64,000 bases of DNA, from contig DF970690.1 in assembly GCA_001270045.2 (NCBI GenBank), positions 158,369 through 222,368 of the forward strand. Direction: 5' to 3'. Shown piece after piece: positions 25,909 to 36,000 of the stretch. The position numbers and the translations under genes are program-made. Each line of letters opens with the position of its first letter. The first letter of the stretch is position 1. The notes below the pieces were generated by a model, which saw only the letters and a list, made by a program, of their open reading frames with translations, ran no database searches and was not told the DNA's origin. The DNA is from Bacteroidales bacterium 6E. Lineage in GTDB: Bacteria; Bacteroidota; Bacteroidia; Bacteroidales; Prolixibacteraceae.

Positions 25909-27702
25909 ATGACAACAAAAAAAATGAATATATATATCAATGGTTTCGCCGCCCAGGTAGAACCCGGAATTACGATTATAGATGCTGCCCGTGATAATGG
26001 TTTTATTATTCCTACGCTTTGCTATCATAAAGACCTTTGCGTGGCTGGTAATTGCAGGGTTTGTGTAGTTGAGGTTGCCGGACAAAAACGCCTTTCCGCA
26101 GCCTGTGCCACCCCATGTGAAGAAGGAATGGAAATTTTCACTAATAGCCTGAAAGTCAGAAATTCCCGCAAACACATCATCGAACTTCTTCTTTCTGAGC
26201 ACAATTCTGATTGCACCAAATGCTACAGAAATGGCAGTTGCGAATTACAAGAGTTGGCTTCTGAATACAAAATAATGACTCAAGAGTTCATTGAATTGGT
26301 CCCCTACAAGACGTATACAATCGATATGTATTCACCCTCGATTATTAAGGATGACAGCAAATGCATCCGATGCCAGAGGTGTGTAAGAACTTGTGCCGAA
26401 TTACAAGGGGTTAATGCACTAACAGTAGCACATAAAGGGGACGAAATGAAGATTTCAACCTTCATGGAAAAATCAATGAACGCAGTGGTTTGCACTAATT
26501 GTGGACAATGCGTAAATCACTGTCCTACAGGAGCACTTGTTGAGAAAAACTACATTGAGGAAGTATGGGAAGCCATTGCTCAACCAGGCAAACATGTTGT
26601 AGTACAAACTGCACCTGCAGTTAGAATTGGCCTGGGTGAAGAGCTCGGATTTGAACCGGGCAGCAGGACCACCGGAAAAATGGTATCTGCATTGAAACGG
26701 TTAGGTTTTGATTCAGTTTTGGATACAGATTTTTCCGCTGACCTGACCATTATGGAGGAAGGCACGGAATTACTCAAACGGTTGAAAAAAGCCCTGGTTG
26801 ATAAAGATCCGGAAGTAAAGCTTCCAATGGCAACGAGCTGTTCTCCCGGATGGATAAAGTACATCGAACATATGTATCCAGAATACCTGGATAATCTTTC
26901 GACGTGTAAATCACCACAACAGATGTTCGGTGCATTGGTGAAAACTTACTATGCAAAAGCAAGAAATCTGGATCCCGACAGTATTGTTTCTGTATCAATA
27001 ATGCCATGCACCGCCAAAAAATTCGAGGCAAGCAGACCTGAAATGTTCGACAGTGGATATCGCGACGTGGATTATGTATTGACAACCCGCGAATTAGCCA
27101 TTATGATCAAACAGGCAGGAATAAATTTCAAATCGCTTGAGGAGTCGAAGTTTGACAGACTCATGGGAGAATCAACTGGTGCAGGTGTAATTTTTGGAGC
27201 TACCGGAGGAGTGATGGAGGCTGCCTTAAGAACCGCATATGAGATTGTAACAGGTCGTGAAATTCCATTCAAAAACCTCGACGTTACACCTGTCAGAGGG
27301 ATGGAAGGTGTTAGAGAAGCATCCATCAAAATCGAGAATCCAAAACCAGAGTGGGCATTCCTGGATGGAAAAGAACTCAAATGTGCTGTAGCTCATGGAC
27401 TTGTGAATGCCAAAATTGTTATGGATGCCGTCAAAAACGGATCATCGGCTTATCACTTTATAGAAATCATGGCATGTCCAGGGGGATGCCTTGGTGGTGG
27501 AGGGCAACCAATTCCTACTAGTCCTGAAATTCGAAAGAAACGGGCAGAAGCCATTTATGCAGAGGATGCTGGAATGCCCCTCCGAAAATCTCATGAAAAT
27601 CCGGAAGTGATTAAACTTTATAGAGATTTTCTAAAACAACCCCTCGGCGAACTATCGCATAAATTATTGCATACCAAATACCAACCCCGCAACAGATTTT
27701 AA
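25909..27702 (+). CDS. hndD: [FeFe]-hydrogenase catalytic subunit (HndD type)
   Basis: 597-residue catalytic subunit. In order: an N-terminal plant-type [2Fe-2S] domain (Cys38, Cys49, Cys52, Cys66), a His-Cys3 [4Fe-4S] site (His98, Cys102, Cys105, Cys111), two [4Fe-4S] ferredoxin motifs (152-162 and 195-205), then the H-cluster domain with L1 TSCSPGW at 309-315, L2 MPCTAKKFE at 365-373 and L3 with Cys523 and Cys527 (MACPGGC). A small-subunit-like tail ends near LLHTKYQ. L1 has Ser312 where the prototype reads TSCCPxW. It makes or uses H2 at the H-cluster. No HydE, HydF or HydG maturase gene is in the window. Confidence 0.95.
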   Translation: MTTKKMNIYINGFAAQVEPGITIIDAARDNGFIIPTLCYHKDLCVAGNCRVCVVEVAGQKRLSAACATPCEEGMEIFTNSLKVRNSRKHIIELLLSEHNSDCTKCYRNGSCELQELASEYKIMTQEFIELVPYKTYTIDMYSPSIIKDDSKCIRCQRCVRTCAELQGVNALTVAHKGDEMKISTFMEKSMNAVVCTNCGQCVNHCPTGALVEKNYIEEVWEAIAQPGKHVVVQTAPAVRIGLGEELGFEPGSRTTGKMVSALKRLGFDSVLDTDFSADLTIMEEGTELLKRLKKALVDKDPEVKLPMATSCSPGWIKYIEHMYPEYLDNLSTCKSPQQMFGALVKTYYAKARNLDPDSIVSVSIMPCTAKKFEASRPEMFDSGYRDVDYVLTTRELAIMIKQAGINFKSLEESKFDRLMGESTGAGVIFGATGGVMEAALRTAYEIVTGREIPFKNLDVTPVRGMEGVREASIKIENPKPEWAFLDGKELKCAVAHGLVNAKIVMDAVKNGSSAYHFIEIMACPGGCLGGGGQPIPTSPEIRKKRAEAIYAEDAGMPLRKSHENPEVIKLYRDFLKQPLGELSHKLLHTKYQPRNRF

Positions 27703-27708
27703 TTGGCA

Positions 27709-27744
27709 TGACACCCGGCATCACGTCCGGGTGTCAATTTTTTC
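27709..27744 (+). terminator. intrinsic terminator of hydrogenase operon
   Basis: Ten-bp stem TGACACCCGG / CCGGGTGTCA (27709-27718 and 27727-27736), an 8-base loop, then ATTTTTTCTC. It begins 6 bp after the hndD stop. Confidence 0.92.
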
Positions 27745-27859
27745 TCCCCAGCAGATACAACAGTTATTTTACTGTTGCTTTAATTGTTCTATTTTTCCAG
27801 CAAATGAAAGCCATCAGAATGAATAATTTATAATTTCATTGCCTGAAAAAGGAAAAAAA

Positions 27860-30598
27860 ATGCAGGTACAATTTCAGATTGAATACAGGACCTATTTCGG
27901 ACAGCAGGTAATGATTTCGGGTTCTCACAATGCACTCGGCAAAGGGGACAGAAATAAAGCTGTAACAATGCAAATAACTGATCCATTGGCAGGTATCTGG
28001 ACACTCACCATCGATGTTGTTCCTGGTGAAACATTTTCATACCGCTATTTTATAAAGGAGGGTCAGAATACAAAATTCATCGATGAATGGGGACCTGACC
28101 GAATCTTTCACGAACCATCATTGAAATGCCAAGCTAAACTTTGCATTGATTTTTGGCGTAGTATGTCAGACCCGGATTTCGCTCTGTTCTCATCGGCTTT
28201 CTCAGGCGCCATCTTTAATACCCAAAATCACAAGTATCAAAGAAAGCAACCAAAATTCTCCAAAAACCAGCCAATCACCCTACGATTCAGGCCTTCTGCA
28301 ATCAGGCTAAAATCCGAACATAAACTTGCAGTTGCCGGCAATGTTCGTACCCTAGGCACCTGGCACGATGACCAGGCGATTGATCTCGACAACCAGGATT
28401 TTCCATTCTGGCATGGTGAAGTCAATGTGAGTCCGTCTGATTTTCCAGTCTATTATAAATACCTGGTAAAAAACGAGGATGATAACACTGAATTCTGGGA
28501 AAAATCGGAAGAAAGGGTTTTATACTTGCCTCAAGGATTCGTACCGGAAATCATCGAAATAAACAATGAGAAATTTGATTATCCCCGTTATCCATGGAAA
28601 GGAGCAGGTGTGGCTATTCCAGTGTTTTCACTTCGCAGGGAGAATGGATCAGGAGTCGGTGAGTTTAGTGACATTAAATTATTGGTTGATTGGGCATCAA
28701 TGGTTGGACTTAAAATGATACAAATCCTACCGGTAAATGATACGGTTGCCACCCATTCATGGCACGATTCTTATCCTTATGCTGCTATTTCGGTTTATGC
28801 TCTTCACCCGATATATATAAATCTCACCCTGATCGGCACATTAAAATCGGACATCACTGCAAAGGTAATTGAAGCTCAAAGTTTATTTCTAAACTCATTG
28901 CATCAAATTGACTATGAAGCTGTCATGGCATTAAAGTCGAGATTTTTTAAATTAATCTACGACTTACAAAAGTTGGACTTATGGCATGATCCTGAATTTG
29001 TGTCTTTTTTTGAGACAAATCAATTCTGGCTTGAGCCTTATGCTGCATTTAGTTATCTAAGGGATCTTTTTAACACTGCTGATTTTAAGAGATGGGGTGA
29101 ATTCAGTCAGCCAGACAAAGAAATTATCCGATTAATCACGGCACATGATTCACCACATTTTGATGATATTGCCATTCATTATTTTATACAATTTCATGCC
29201 CATAAACAGCTTCTTGACGCATCGGAATATGCTCGATCAAAAGGAATTGCACTTAAAGGAGATATTCCTATTGGTATTTATCGAAACAGTGTTGATGCCT
29301 GGACAAATCCTGAACTCTTTAATTTAAATTGCCAGGCTGGTGCACCGCCGGATGATTTTTCTTCAAATGGACAGAATTGGCGTTTTCCTACTTACAATTG
29401 GGAAAAAATGGCACTGGACAATTATGGATGGTGGCAACAAAGGCTTAAACAAATGGCCAAATACTTTGATGCTTTTCGCATCGACCATATCCTTGGTTTT
29501 TTCAGGATATGGGAGATTCCTGAATCCCAGGTAGAAGGCCTTATGGGTTATTTCAACCCCAGCATCCCATATACCTCCTCTGAGCTTAATGATCGAGGGC
29601 TATATTTTGATGAATCAAGGATGTGTGATCCATATATAAGGGATTATTTTCTTGAAGAAAGGTTTGGACAATTAAAGGAATATGTCAAGCAGAATTTCCT
29701 GACTGAATACTCACCAGGCCAATTTACACTCAAACCTGAATTTGATACACAAAGAAAGATTGAGGACTACTTTTCGCCAGGCCCTGATACTTCAGCAGAT
29801 GAGATAAGTAAAATGCTTTATATTAAAAGAGGACTGTTCTCGCTCGTTTCTGAAGTTGTATTCATAAGGGCACCTCACGATCAGGAAGGTTACTTTCCTC
29901 GAAATGGCTTGCATGCCACGAAATCCTACCAAGATCTTGATCAAAGATTCCGCCAGATAATTGACAACATATACATCGAATACTTTTACAGGAGAAACGA
30001 AAATTTCTGGAGCGAGAAAGCCATGACCAAGCTCCCGGTTATTAAAAATTCAACAGATATGCTCCTGTGTGGGGAAGACCTGGGAATGGTTCCTGCGTGT
30101 GTCCCACATGTCATGAATAATCTGGGAATCCTGAGTCTTGAAATCCAGAGAATGCCCAAAAATCCCGATTTCAAATTTGGCAAGACAGAAAGCTATCCAT
30201 ACCTCTCTGTTGCCACACCTTCATCGCATGATACATCAACCATTCGAGCCTGGTGGGAGGAAAACAGAGATCTCACCCAAGAGTTTTTCAATCAAATTCT
30301 GGGAAATTCAGGAACCGCCCCTGAAAAGTGCGAACCATGGATTGTCGAACAGATCATTACCCAGCACCTTTTTTCACCTTCGATGTGGTCTATATTCCCA
30401 ATTCAGGACTTGTTTGGAATTAATAGCGATTTAAGAGTAGCAAATCCTCATACAGAAAGGATAAATCTTCCTTCCAACCCTAACCATTACTGGCGTTACA
30501 GGATGCATATCAGTTTGGAATCACTATTAATTCAAGACGCCTTGAACCAAAGAATAAGGGACTTGATAGAAACTTCTGGAAGACTGGACATATATTAA
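27860..30598 (+). CDS. malQ: 4-alpha-glucanotransferase (GH77) with two N-terminal CBM20 domains
   Basis: 912 residues from the ATG at 27860, chosen over an in-frame TTG 21 bp upstream. Two starch-binding CBM20 modules come first, about 1-105 and 130-245 (VAGNVRTLGTWHDDQAI). The GH77 barrel follows, with nucleophile Asp542 (FRIDHILGFFRIW), acid/base Glu739 (GEDLG) and the SSHDTSTIRAWW segment. It transfers alpha-1,4-glucan segments in starch, glycogen or maltodextrin turnover in the cytoplasm; no signal peptide is present. The CBM20-CBM20-GH77 layout is that of plant DPE2 and of many Bacteroidetes enzymes. No other glycogen gene is adjacent. Confidence 0.93.
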   Translation: MQVQFQIEYRTYFGQQVMISGSHNALGKGDRNKAVTMQITDPLAGIWTLTIDVVPGETFSYRYFIKEGQNTKFIDEWGPDRIFHEPSLKCQAKLCIDFWRSMSDPDFALFSSAFSGAIFNTQNHKYQRKQPKFSKNQPITLRFRPSAIRLKSEHKLAVAGNVRTLGTWHDDQAIDLDNQDFPFWHGEVNVSPSDFPVYYKYLVKNEDDNTEFWEKSEERVLYLPQGFVPEIIEINNEKFDYPRYPWKGAGVAIPVFSLRRENGSGVGEFSDIKLLVDWASMVGLKMIQILPVNDTVATHSWHDSYPYAAISVYALHPIYINLTLIGTLKSDITAKVIEAQSLFLNSLHQIDYEAVMALKSRFFKLIYDLQKLDLWHDPEFVSFFETNQFWLEPYAAFSYLRDLFNTADFKRWGEFSQPDKEIIRLITAHDSPHFDDIAIHYFIQFHAHKQLLDASEYARSKGIALKGDIPIGIYRNSVDAWTNPELFNLNCQAGAPPDDFSSNGQNWRFPTYNWEKMALDNYGWWQQRLKQMAKYFDAFRIDHILGFFRIWEIPESQVEGLMGYFNPSIPYTSSELNDRGLYFDESRMCDPYIRDYFLEERFGQLKEYVKQNFLTEYSPGQFTLKPEFDTQRKIEDYFSPGPDTSADEISKMLYIKRGLFSLVSEVVFIRAPHDQEGYFPRNGLHATKSYQDLDQRFRQIIDNIYIEYFYRRNENFWSEKAMTKLPVIKNSTDMLLCGEDLGMVPACVPHVMNNLGILSLEIQRMPKNPDFKFGKTESYPYLSVATPSSHDTSTIRAWWEENRDLTQEFFNQILGNSGTAPEKCEPWIVEQIITQHLFSPSMWSIFPIQDLFGINSDLRVANPHTERINLPSNPNHYWRYRMHISLESLLIQDALNQRIRDLIETSGRLDIY

Positions 30599-30839
30599 AA
30601 ATGGCTCTTGAGCGAAAAGAAACGAAAATTCGAATATGATCATTGGGAAAATATGGCACCTTCCAGTATTTCAATTTGATTATTTATCGTTAGCATACAA
30701 ATATGAATTTTTATATTTTAGTCCCATTATGGGAATTTATTTGCCATTTTGGGCACACTTAATGCATAACAAAATTCGTAAATATTTAATTTTCAACCCA
30801 TATCTCTTTTAGGATTGATTTTTGTTTTATCTTTAATGT

Positions 30840-30955
30840 CTTCAAACAATGACAAAAGAAATACAAGAAGACACCTCCTTTTGTTAGGGTTAAATGCAAA
30901 GTAAATTGGGACTATGGAAGATGGAATCTGGGATTAGGTTCCATCTTTTTTTTTA
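30840..30955 (+). ncRNA. candidate small RNA or attenuated leader
   Basis: Starts after TATCTTTA (30828-30835) and ends in a terminator 34 bp before the esterase ATG at 30989. It contains AGGGTTAA at 30886-30893, as does the candidate small RNA at 2795. A 12-codon frame (ATG at 30850 to TAG at 30888, MTKEIQEDTSFC) could be a leader peptide. Two readings are possible: a free-standing RNA, or a premature-termination leader controlling the esterase. The -33 element is poor (TTG only 10 bases from the -7 box). Confidence 0.38.
30919..30955 (+). terminator. intrinsic terminator upstream of esterase gene
   Basis: Stem AGATGGAA / TTCCATCT (30919-30926 and 30939-30946) with a 12-base loop and a run of nine T. 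It lies in front of the esterase gene, not behind a gene. Confidence 0.8.
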
Positions 30956-30988
30956 CTTTAGTTGCCAGTTTACCAAGCCTTACGATTT

Positions 30989-31957
30989 ATGCGATTAAAT
31001 TTGATTCAAAGCCTGTTTATGGGAGTAATGATCCTGTCCTCTTTTTCATTAAAAGCACAGGAAAGATACCTTGAGATTATTACTGATTCTGTCGAAGTTC
31101 AAACATTTACTTATGTTACCAAAAACGGTGAAAATCTCAATGTTGATGTATATCTTCCGTGGCTTGACGATGAAAATGAACGCCCCATGATCCTATATGT
31201 ACACGGCGGTGGATTCAGCGGAGGCCGCAGGGATGATCCGGGAAGTGTCCAATTTTGCAAAAACCTTGCTTCTCATGGTTATGTTGCAGCTTCAATGAGT
31301 TACCGACTTACAAGAAAAGATCAACCGACACAGTTTGGATGTGAATGCCCGGCCATAGACAAACTAAATACCTTTCAGGCAGCTGTTGAAGACGTTCAGG
31401 ATGCCACATTTTTTCTGATTGAAAACAGGGAAAGTCTGGGAATCGATCCACAAAAGATTATTCTTGCAGGCAGCAGTGCAGGTGCTGAAGCCATTCTAAA
31501 TGCAGGATATTCTCCACCCAATTGTTACGGACTTGATTCTGGGCCTGTTGCCTATGCGGGTATGATCTCAATGGCCGGTGCCATTCCCGATCTTGAAAAG
31601 GTATACGATGAATCGGCCATCCCTACACTTTTCTTTCATGGCACTTGTGATAATCTGGTTCCATACGGAACCGCCTCACACCATTATTGTGACCCAACAA
31701 AACCGGGACATTTGATCTTGTATGGTGCCTATCCGATTGCCAAAAAACTCGATCAGATCGGTATACCCTACTGGCTTCACACGACTTGTGGTGGCAGGCA
31801 TGAATTGGCTGGGACACCCATGACCGAGTATTTCGATATCATCCTTGAATTTTCTTATCGTTTTGTCCTAAACAATGAACAGGAAATAATCCATACCATC
31901 GTTCCTGGAAATGCAGGAGCATGTGATTATGAATCATTTGACTTCTGCAAACCATAA
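30989..31957 (+). CDS. secreted alpha/beta hydrolase (carboxylesterase-like)
   Basis: 322 residues from the ATG at 30989, which gives a signal peptide (MGVMILSSFSLKAQE); an upstream TTG would add nine residues before it. Oxyanion motif HGGG at 72-75, nucleophile Ser163 in GSSAG, a dienelactone-hydrolase-like HGTCDNLVPYG acid region, and a His in GGRHELAG near the end. The spacing resembles secreted carboxylesterases of Bacteroidetes; six or more Cys residues may form disulfides. A close EEP-family gene follows, possibly in the same transcript. The substrate is unknown. Confidence 0.85.
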   Translation: MRLNLIQSLFMGVMILSSFSLKAQERYLEIITDSVEVQTFTYVTKNGENLNVDVYLPWLDDENERPMILYVHGGGFSGGRRDDPGSVQFCKNLASHGYVAASMSYRLTRKDQPTQFGCECPAIDKLNTFQAAVEDVQDATFFLIENRESLGIDPQKIILAGSSAGAEAILNAGYSPPNCYGLDSGPVAYAGMISMAGAIPDLEKVYDESAIPTLFFHGTCDNLVPYGTASHHYCDPTKPGHLILYGAYPIAKKLDQIGIPYWLHTTCGGRHELAGTPMTEYFDIILEFSYRFVLNNEQEIIHTIVPGNAGACDYESFDFCKP

Positions 31958-32077
31958 AGTTCGGCTAATCTGATTAAGCAAATGCTCTTTCCGTCATCTG
32001 TAAAACTTGAAGGACCAGAAAGGCTGATCCGTGATTATAAATTTTTGAATTCTGCCTACAATTTAAAACATCTCAAA

Positions 32078-32911
32078 ATGAAACAGTTTCTTTTAATTAT
32101 TCTTACATTAACTTTTTTCCAAACTTCCGCACAGGATATGAACATTGTCTCCTATAATATCCGTTACAATACACCTAATGATGGAGTAAACGCATGGCCC
32201 AACAGGATTGAAATGGTCACAGGCTTATTGAAATTTCACGATGCAGATATTTTTGGCTTGCAGGAAGCACTTATCGGTCAAATCGAGGATATTTCCACAA
32301 GAATGCCTTCATTTAAGTGGTTTGGCACTGGCAGAGACGATGGCAAAATGGGTGGTGAATTTTCTCCGATTTTCTACAACTCAGAAAAATTTGAGCTAGT
32401 GGACAATGGCCAGTTCTGGCTTTCCGAAACCCCCGATAAACCATCCAAAGGTTGGGATGCTGCACTCAACAGGATCTGCACTTGGGGTAAGTTTAAATCA
32501 AAAGCAAGTGGAGCCCAATTCTTTGTTTTCAACACTCACTTTGATCATATTGGGGATACAGCCAGGGCAAATTCAGCCATTTTAATTCAGGATAAAATAA
32601 GTGAATTATCAGGCAACACAAAACTTCCGGTAATACTTACAGGTGATTTTAACCTTACTCCAGAAACGCTTCCTATTCAGCTAATGAAAAGAAAAATGCT
32701 GGATTCATATGAAGTTTCAGAAAATCCGGCATATGGTCCTGTAGGCACGTTTAATGCCTTCAAAAGGGACCATCCACTCAACGGTCGTATCGACTACGTT
32801 TTCGTTAACGACAAGGTGCGAGTACACAAATATGGGGCTCTCACTGATTCATGGGACAACCGTTATCCTTCCGATCACTTACCACTACTGGTAAAGATTT
32901 CATTCAAATAA
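32078..32911 (+). CDS. secreted endonuclease/exonuclease/phosphatase (EEP) family protein
   Basis: 277 residues from the ATG at 32078, with signal peptide FLLIILTLTFFQTSAQ; the 32-codon in-frame extension upstream is rejected. The EEP signature is complete: IVSYNIRYN near 23, LQEALI with the metal-binding Glu, THFDHIGD, GDFNLTP with Asp and Asn, and SDHLPLLV with Asp-His at the C-terminus. Family members hydrolyse phosphodiesters or phosphomonoesters (nucleases, sphingomyelinase, inositol phosphatases). Small secreted forms like this in Bacteroidetes have no settled substrate. Confidence 0.88.
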   Translation: MKQFLLIILTLTFFQTSAQDMNIVSYNIRYNTPNDGVNAWPNRIEMVTGLLKFHDADIFGLQEALIGQIEDISTRMPSFKWFGTGRDDGKMGGEFSPIFYNSEKFELVDNGQFWLSETPDKPSKGWDAALNRICTWGKFKSKASGAQFFVFNTHFDHIGDTARANSAILIQDKISELSGNTKLPVILTGDFNLTPETLPIQLMKRKMLDSYEVSENPAYGPVGTFNAFKRDHPLNGRIDYVFVNDKVRVHKYGALTDSWDNRYPSDHLPLLVKISFK

Positions 32912-32984
32912 TCATTTTTGTCATTACGAAATTTTATTGTTGATTTAGCAAGATTATTTCTTATACATTTCATGTTTTAAATAA

Positions 32985-33017
32985 AAAGAGGCTACCCGCA
33001 TGGATAGCCTCTTTACA
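32985..33017. terminator. bidirectional terminator between convergent genes
   Basis: Stem AAAGAGGCTA / TAGCCTCTTT (32985-32994, 33005-33014) with a 10-base loop. It separates the EEP gene and nifJ. The same AAGAGGCT stem recurs in the rho terminator at 38048. Confidence 0.78.
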
Positions 33018-33087
33018 TTATCTTAATTCCCTATGGTGGACCAATGAAGTTCAATACTTATTGATACTTACAGGTGAATCAGACTCC

Positions 33088-36000
33088 TTACTCAAACTGC
33101 ATGTTAGCCATTCGTTTATAGTAATTATATCTCCATTTTGCATTCTCTTCTGCAGAAGCGAACAATACTGCTGCCTCTTCAGGGAATGATTTCTTCAGTG
33201 ACGTATAACGAACCTCACCATTCAGGAACGACTGGAATTTTGACCAGTCAGGTTCTTTAGAATCAAGCTGGAATGGATTCTTTCCTTGTTCTTCAAGTCT
33301 TGGATCATAACGATAAAGTGACCAATAACCAGCTTCCACAGCTCTCTTCATTTCTTCCTGGGACTGTCCCATGCTGTTTTTCAGACCATGGGCAATACAA
33401 GGAGAATACGCTATTACAATCGATGGCCCGGGATACTCCTCTGCTTCGCGAATTGCTTTAAGATACTGCAGCTGATTAGCGCCCATCGCCACTTGTGCCA
33501 CATAGATATAGCCATATGACATCAGCATGGTTCCCAAATCCTTTTTACGGATTTTTTTACCTGATGCGGCAAATTTTGCCACGGCTCCAACAGGCGTAGA
33601 TTTAGATGACTGACCGCCGGTGTTGGAGTAAACCTCTGTGTCCAAAACAAGAACGTTGATATCCTGGCCACTTGCCAAAACGTGATCAAGACCGCCAAAA
33701 CCGATATCATATGCCCAACCGTCACCACCAAATACCCAGATCGATTTTTTGATCAGGTATTGTTTTAGGGAAAGTATGACTTTGGCATATTCTTCAGTCC
33801 TTCCATTCAGCACCTCTATAACCTTATTGGATGCCTCCTCTGATGTTTTTGCATCAAATTTAGTTTCAATCCATCTATTGAAAGCTGTTTCGACTTCTGC
33901 AGGCAGACCTTCCTTAAGGGCATTCTCCATAACCTGGGTGATTCGGTCCCTTTGGGCGGAAACACCTTCAGCCATACCAAATCCATACTCGGCATTATCT
34001 TCGAAGAGGGAATTTGCCCATGCCGGACCACGGCCTGAATCACTATTCTTCCTGTAGGGTGTTGCTGGAGCTGATCCACCATAAATTGAAGAACAGCCAG
34101 TTGCGTTGGCGACCATCATTCTTTCGCCAAATAGCTGAGTGACCAGTTTAACGTGAGGGGTCTCACCGCAACCGGCACATGCACCCGAAAATTCAAATAA
34201 CGGCTGGGCAAACTGTGAATTTTTCACATTCTGCATTTTGTCGGGCAGATTCTCCTTGGTTTTGACGTTTTTAACCATATAATCCCATCTTTCGATCTCA
34301 TCTCGCTGGGTATCCAATGCTACCATTTCGAGAGATTTAACCTTCGATGGACAAACATCAGCACAGTTTCCACAACCGGTACAGTCAAGTACGCTCACCT
34401 GGATCCGGAATGAAAGTCCAGGAAAGGTTTTTGAAGGTGTAGCTTCCCTAAGATCAGTTCCGGCAGGAACGTTTGCTGCCTCATCGGCTGAAAGAAGGAA
34501 TGGACGAATGGCAGCATGAGGACAAACATAGGCACACTGGTTACACTGTATACAGTTATCGGCATGCCAGGTTGGAACATTAACAGCTATACCACGCTTT
34601 TCATATTCAGCTGTACCAGCCTCGAATGTACCATCTTCATATCCTACAAACATGGAAACAGGAAGTTCATCTCCTTTCTGGGCATTGATAACGTCGACGA
34701 ATTTAGATATGTACTTCGGTCGCAATTTATCACTGACCTCGTCACCAGTCAATTCAATTTTTTTCCATTCGGATGGAACCTCTACCTTAACAACATTCTC
34801 ACCACCAGCGTCGATTGCCGCAAAGTTCATATTGACAACCTGTTCACCTTTAAGGCCATAACTTTTCACAACAGCCTTTTTCATTTCCTTAACTGCAAGT
34901 TCGTAAGGAATCACGTTGGTGATTTTAAAAAACGCAGACTGCATAATGGTATTGGTGCGTGTTCCAAGGCCAAGGTCCTCTCCCAGTTTGGTGCCGTTGA
35001 TGATATAAAAGTTGATATTATTCTCAGCAAGGTACTTCTTCATGTGGTCAGGAAGCTTGTTCTTGGTCTCTTCGACATCCCAAATGGAATTTAACAGGAA
35101 TGAACCACCCTTCTTAAGACCTTTCAGCACATCGTAAAGGTTAATATATGCAGGAACATGGCAAGCTACAAAATCAGGCGTGGTTACAAGGTATGTCGAC
35201 CTAATGGGTTGATCGCCAAAACGCAAATGTGAACAAGTAAATCCACCAGATTTCTTGGAGTCATACTGGAAATAACCCTGACAAAACTTGTCAGTCTCCT
35301 CTCCAATGATTTTGATAGAGTTTTTATTGGCACCTACTGTTCCATCCGAGCCCAATCCATAGAACTTGGCCTGATATGTCCCCTTTGGAGTGATGTCAAT
35401 TTCTTCCTTCAGAGGAAGTGATTTAAAGGTAACATCATCCACTATACCAATGGTAAAGCCATTCTTGGGCTCTCTCATTTCCAAATTTTCATATACGGCA
35501 AGAATCTGTGAGGGCGTGGTATCTTTTGAGCCAAGACCATATCGGCCACCAACAATTACAGGTGCCTTATCCCTTCCATAGAAAATCGACTTGATATCAA
35601 GATATAACGGTTCCCCTTCAGCACCTGGTTCTTTGGCCCTGTCAAGGACCGCAATTCTTTTAACGGTTCCCGGGAATACCCTGAAGAAATATTCACTTGA
35701 GAATGGACGGAACAAATGAACGGAAACAAGGCCAACCTTTTTACCTTGCTTTACGAGGTAATCAATTGTTTCGCGAATGGTTTCAGTCACTGACCCCATG
35801 GCTACAATAATATTCTCCGCATCTGGCGCTCCATAATAAGTGAATGGATGATATTGACGACCAGTGACTTTAGCCATTTCGTTCATATAATGCTCAACGA
35901 TATCAGGGACGGCATCATAGAACCGGTTGCTTGCCTCTTTTGCCTGGAAGAAAATATCCGGATTCTGGGCAGTTCCTCTTGTCACCGGGTGCTCGGGGTT

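Larger units (their letters stand above)
30599..30988. other. long leader/intergenic region after malQ
   Basis: 390 bp. It contains a perfect 13-bp dyad, TCCCAT-T-ATGGGA (30722-30734), a TATCTTTA -7-like box at 30828-30835, a candidate small RNA or attenuated leader, and an intrinsic terminator at 30919-30955. The only reading frame is a 12-codon one at 30850-30888. Confidence 0.5.

Noticed and set aside
34516-35094. 192-codon plus-strand frame opposite nifJ
   Set aside because: Antisense shadow of a fully conserved PFOR; low-quality composition and no family similarity.
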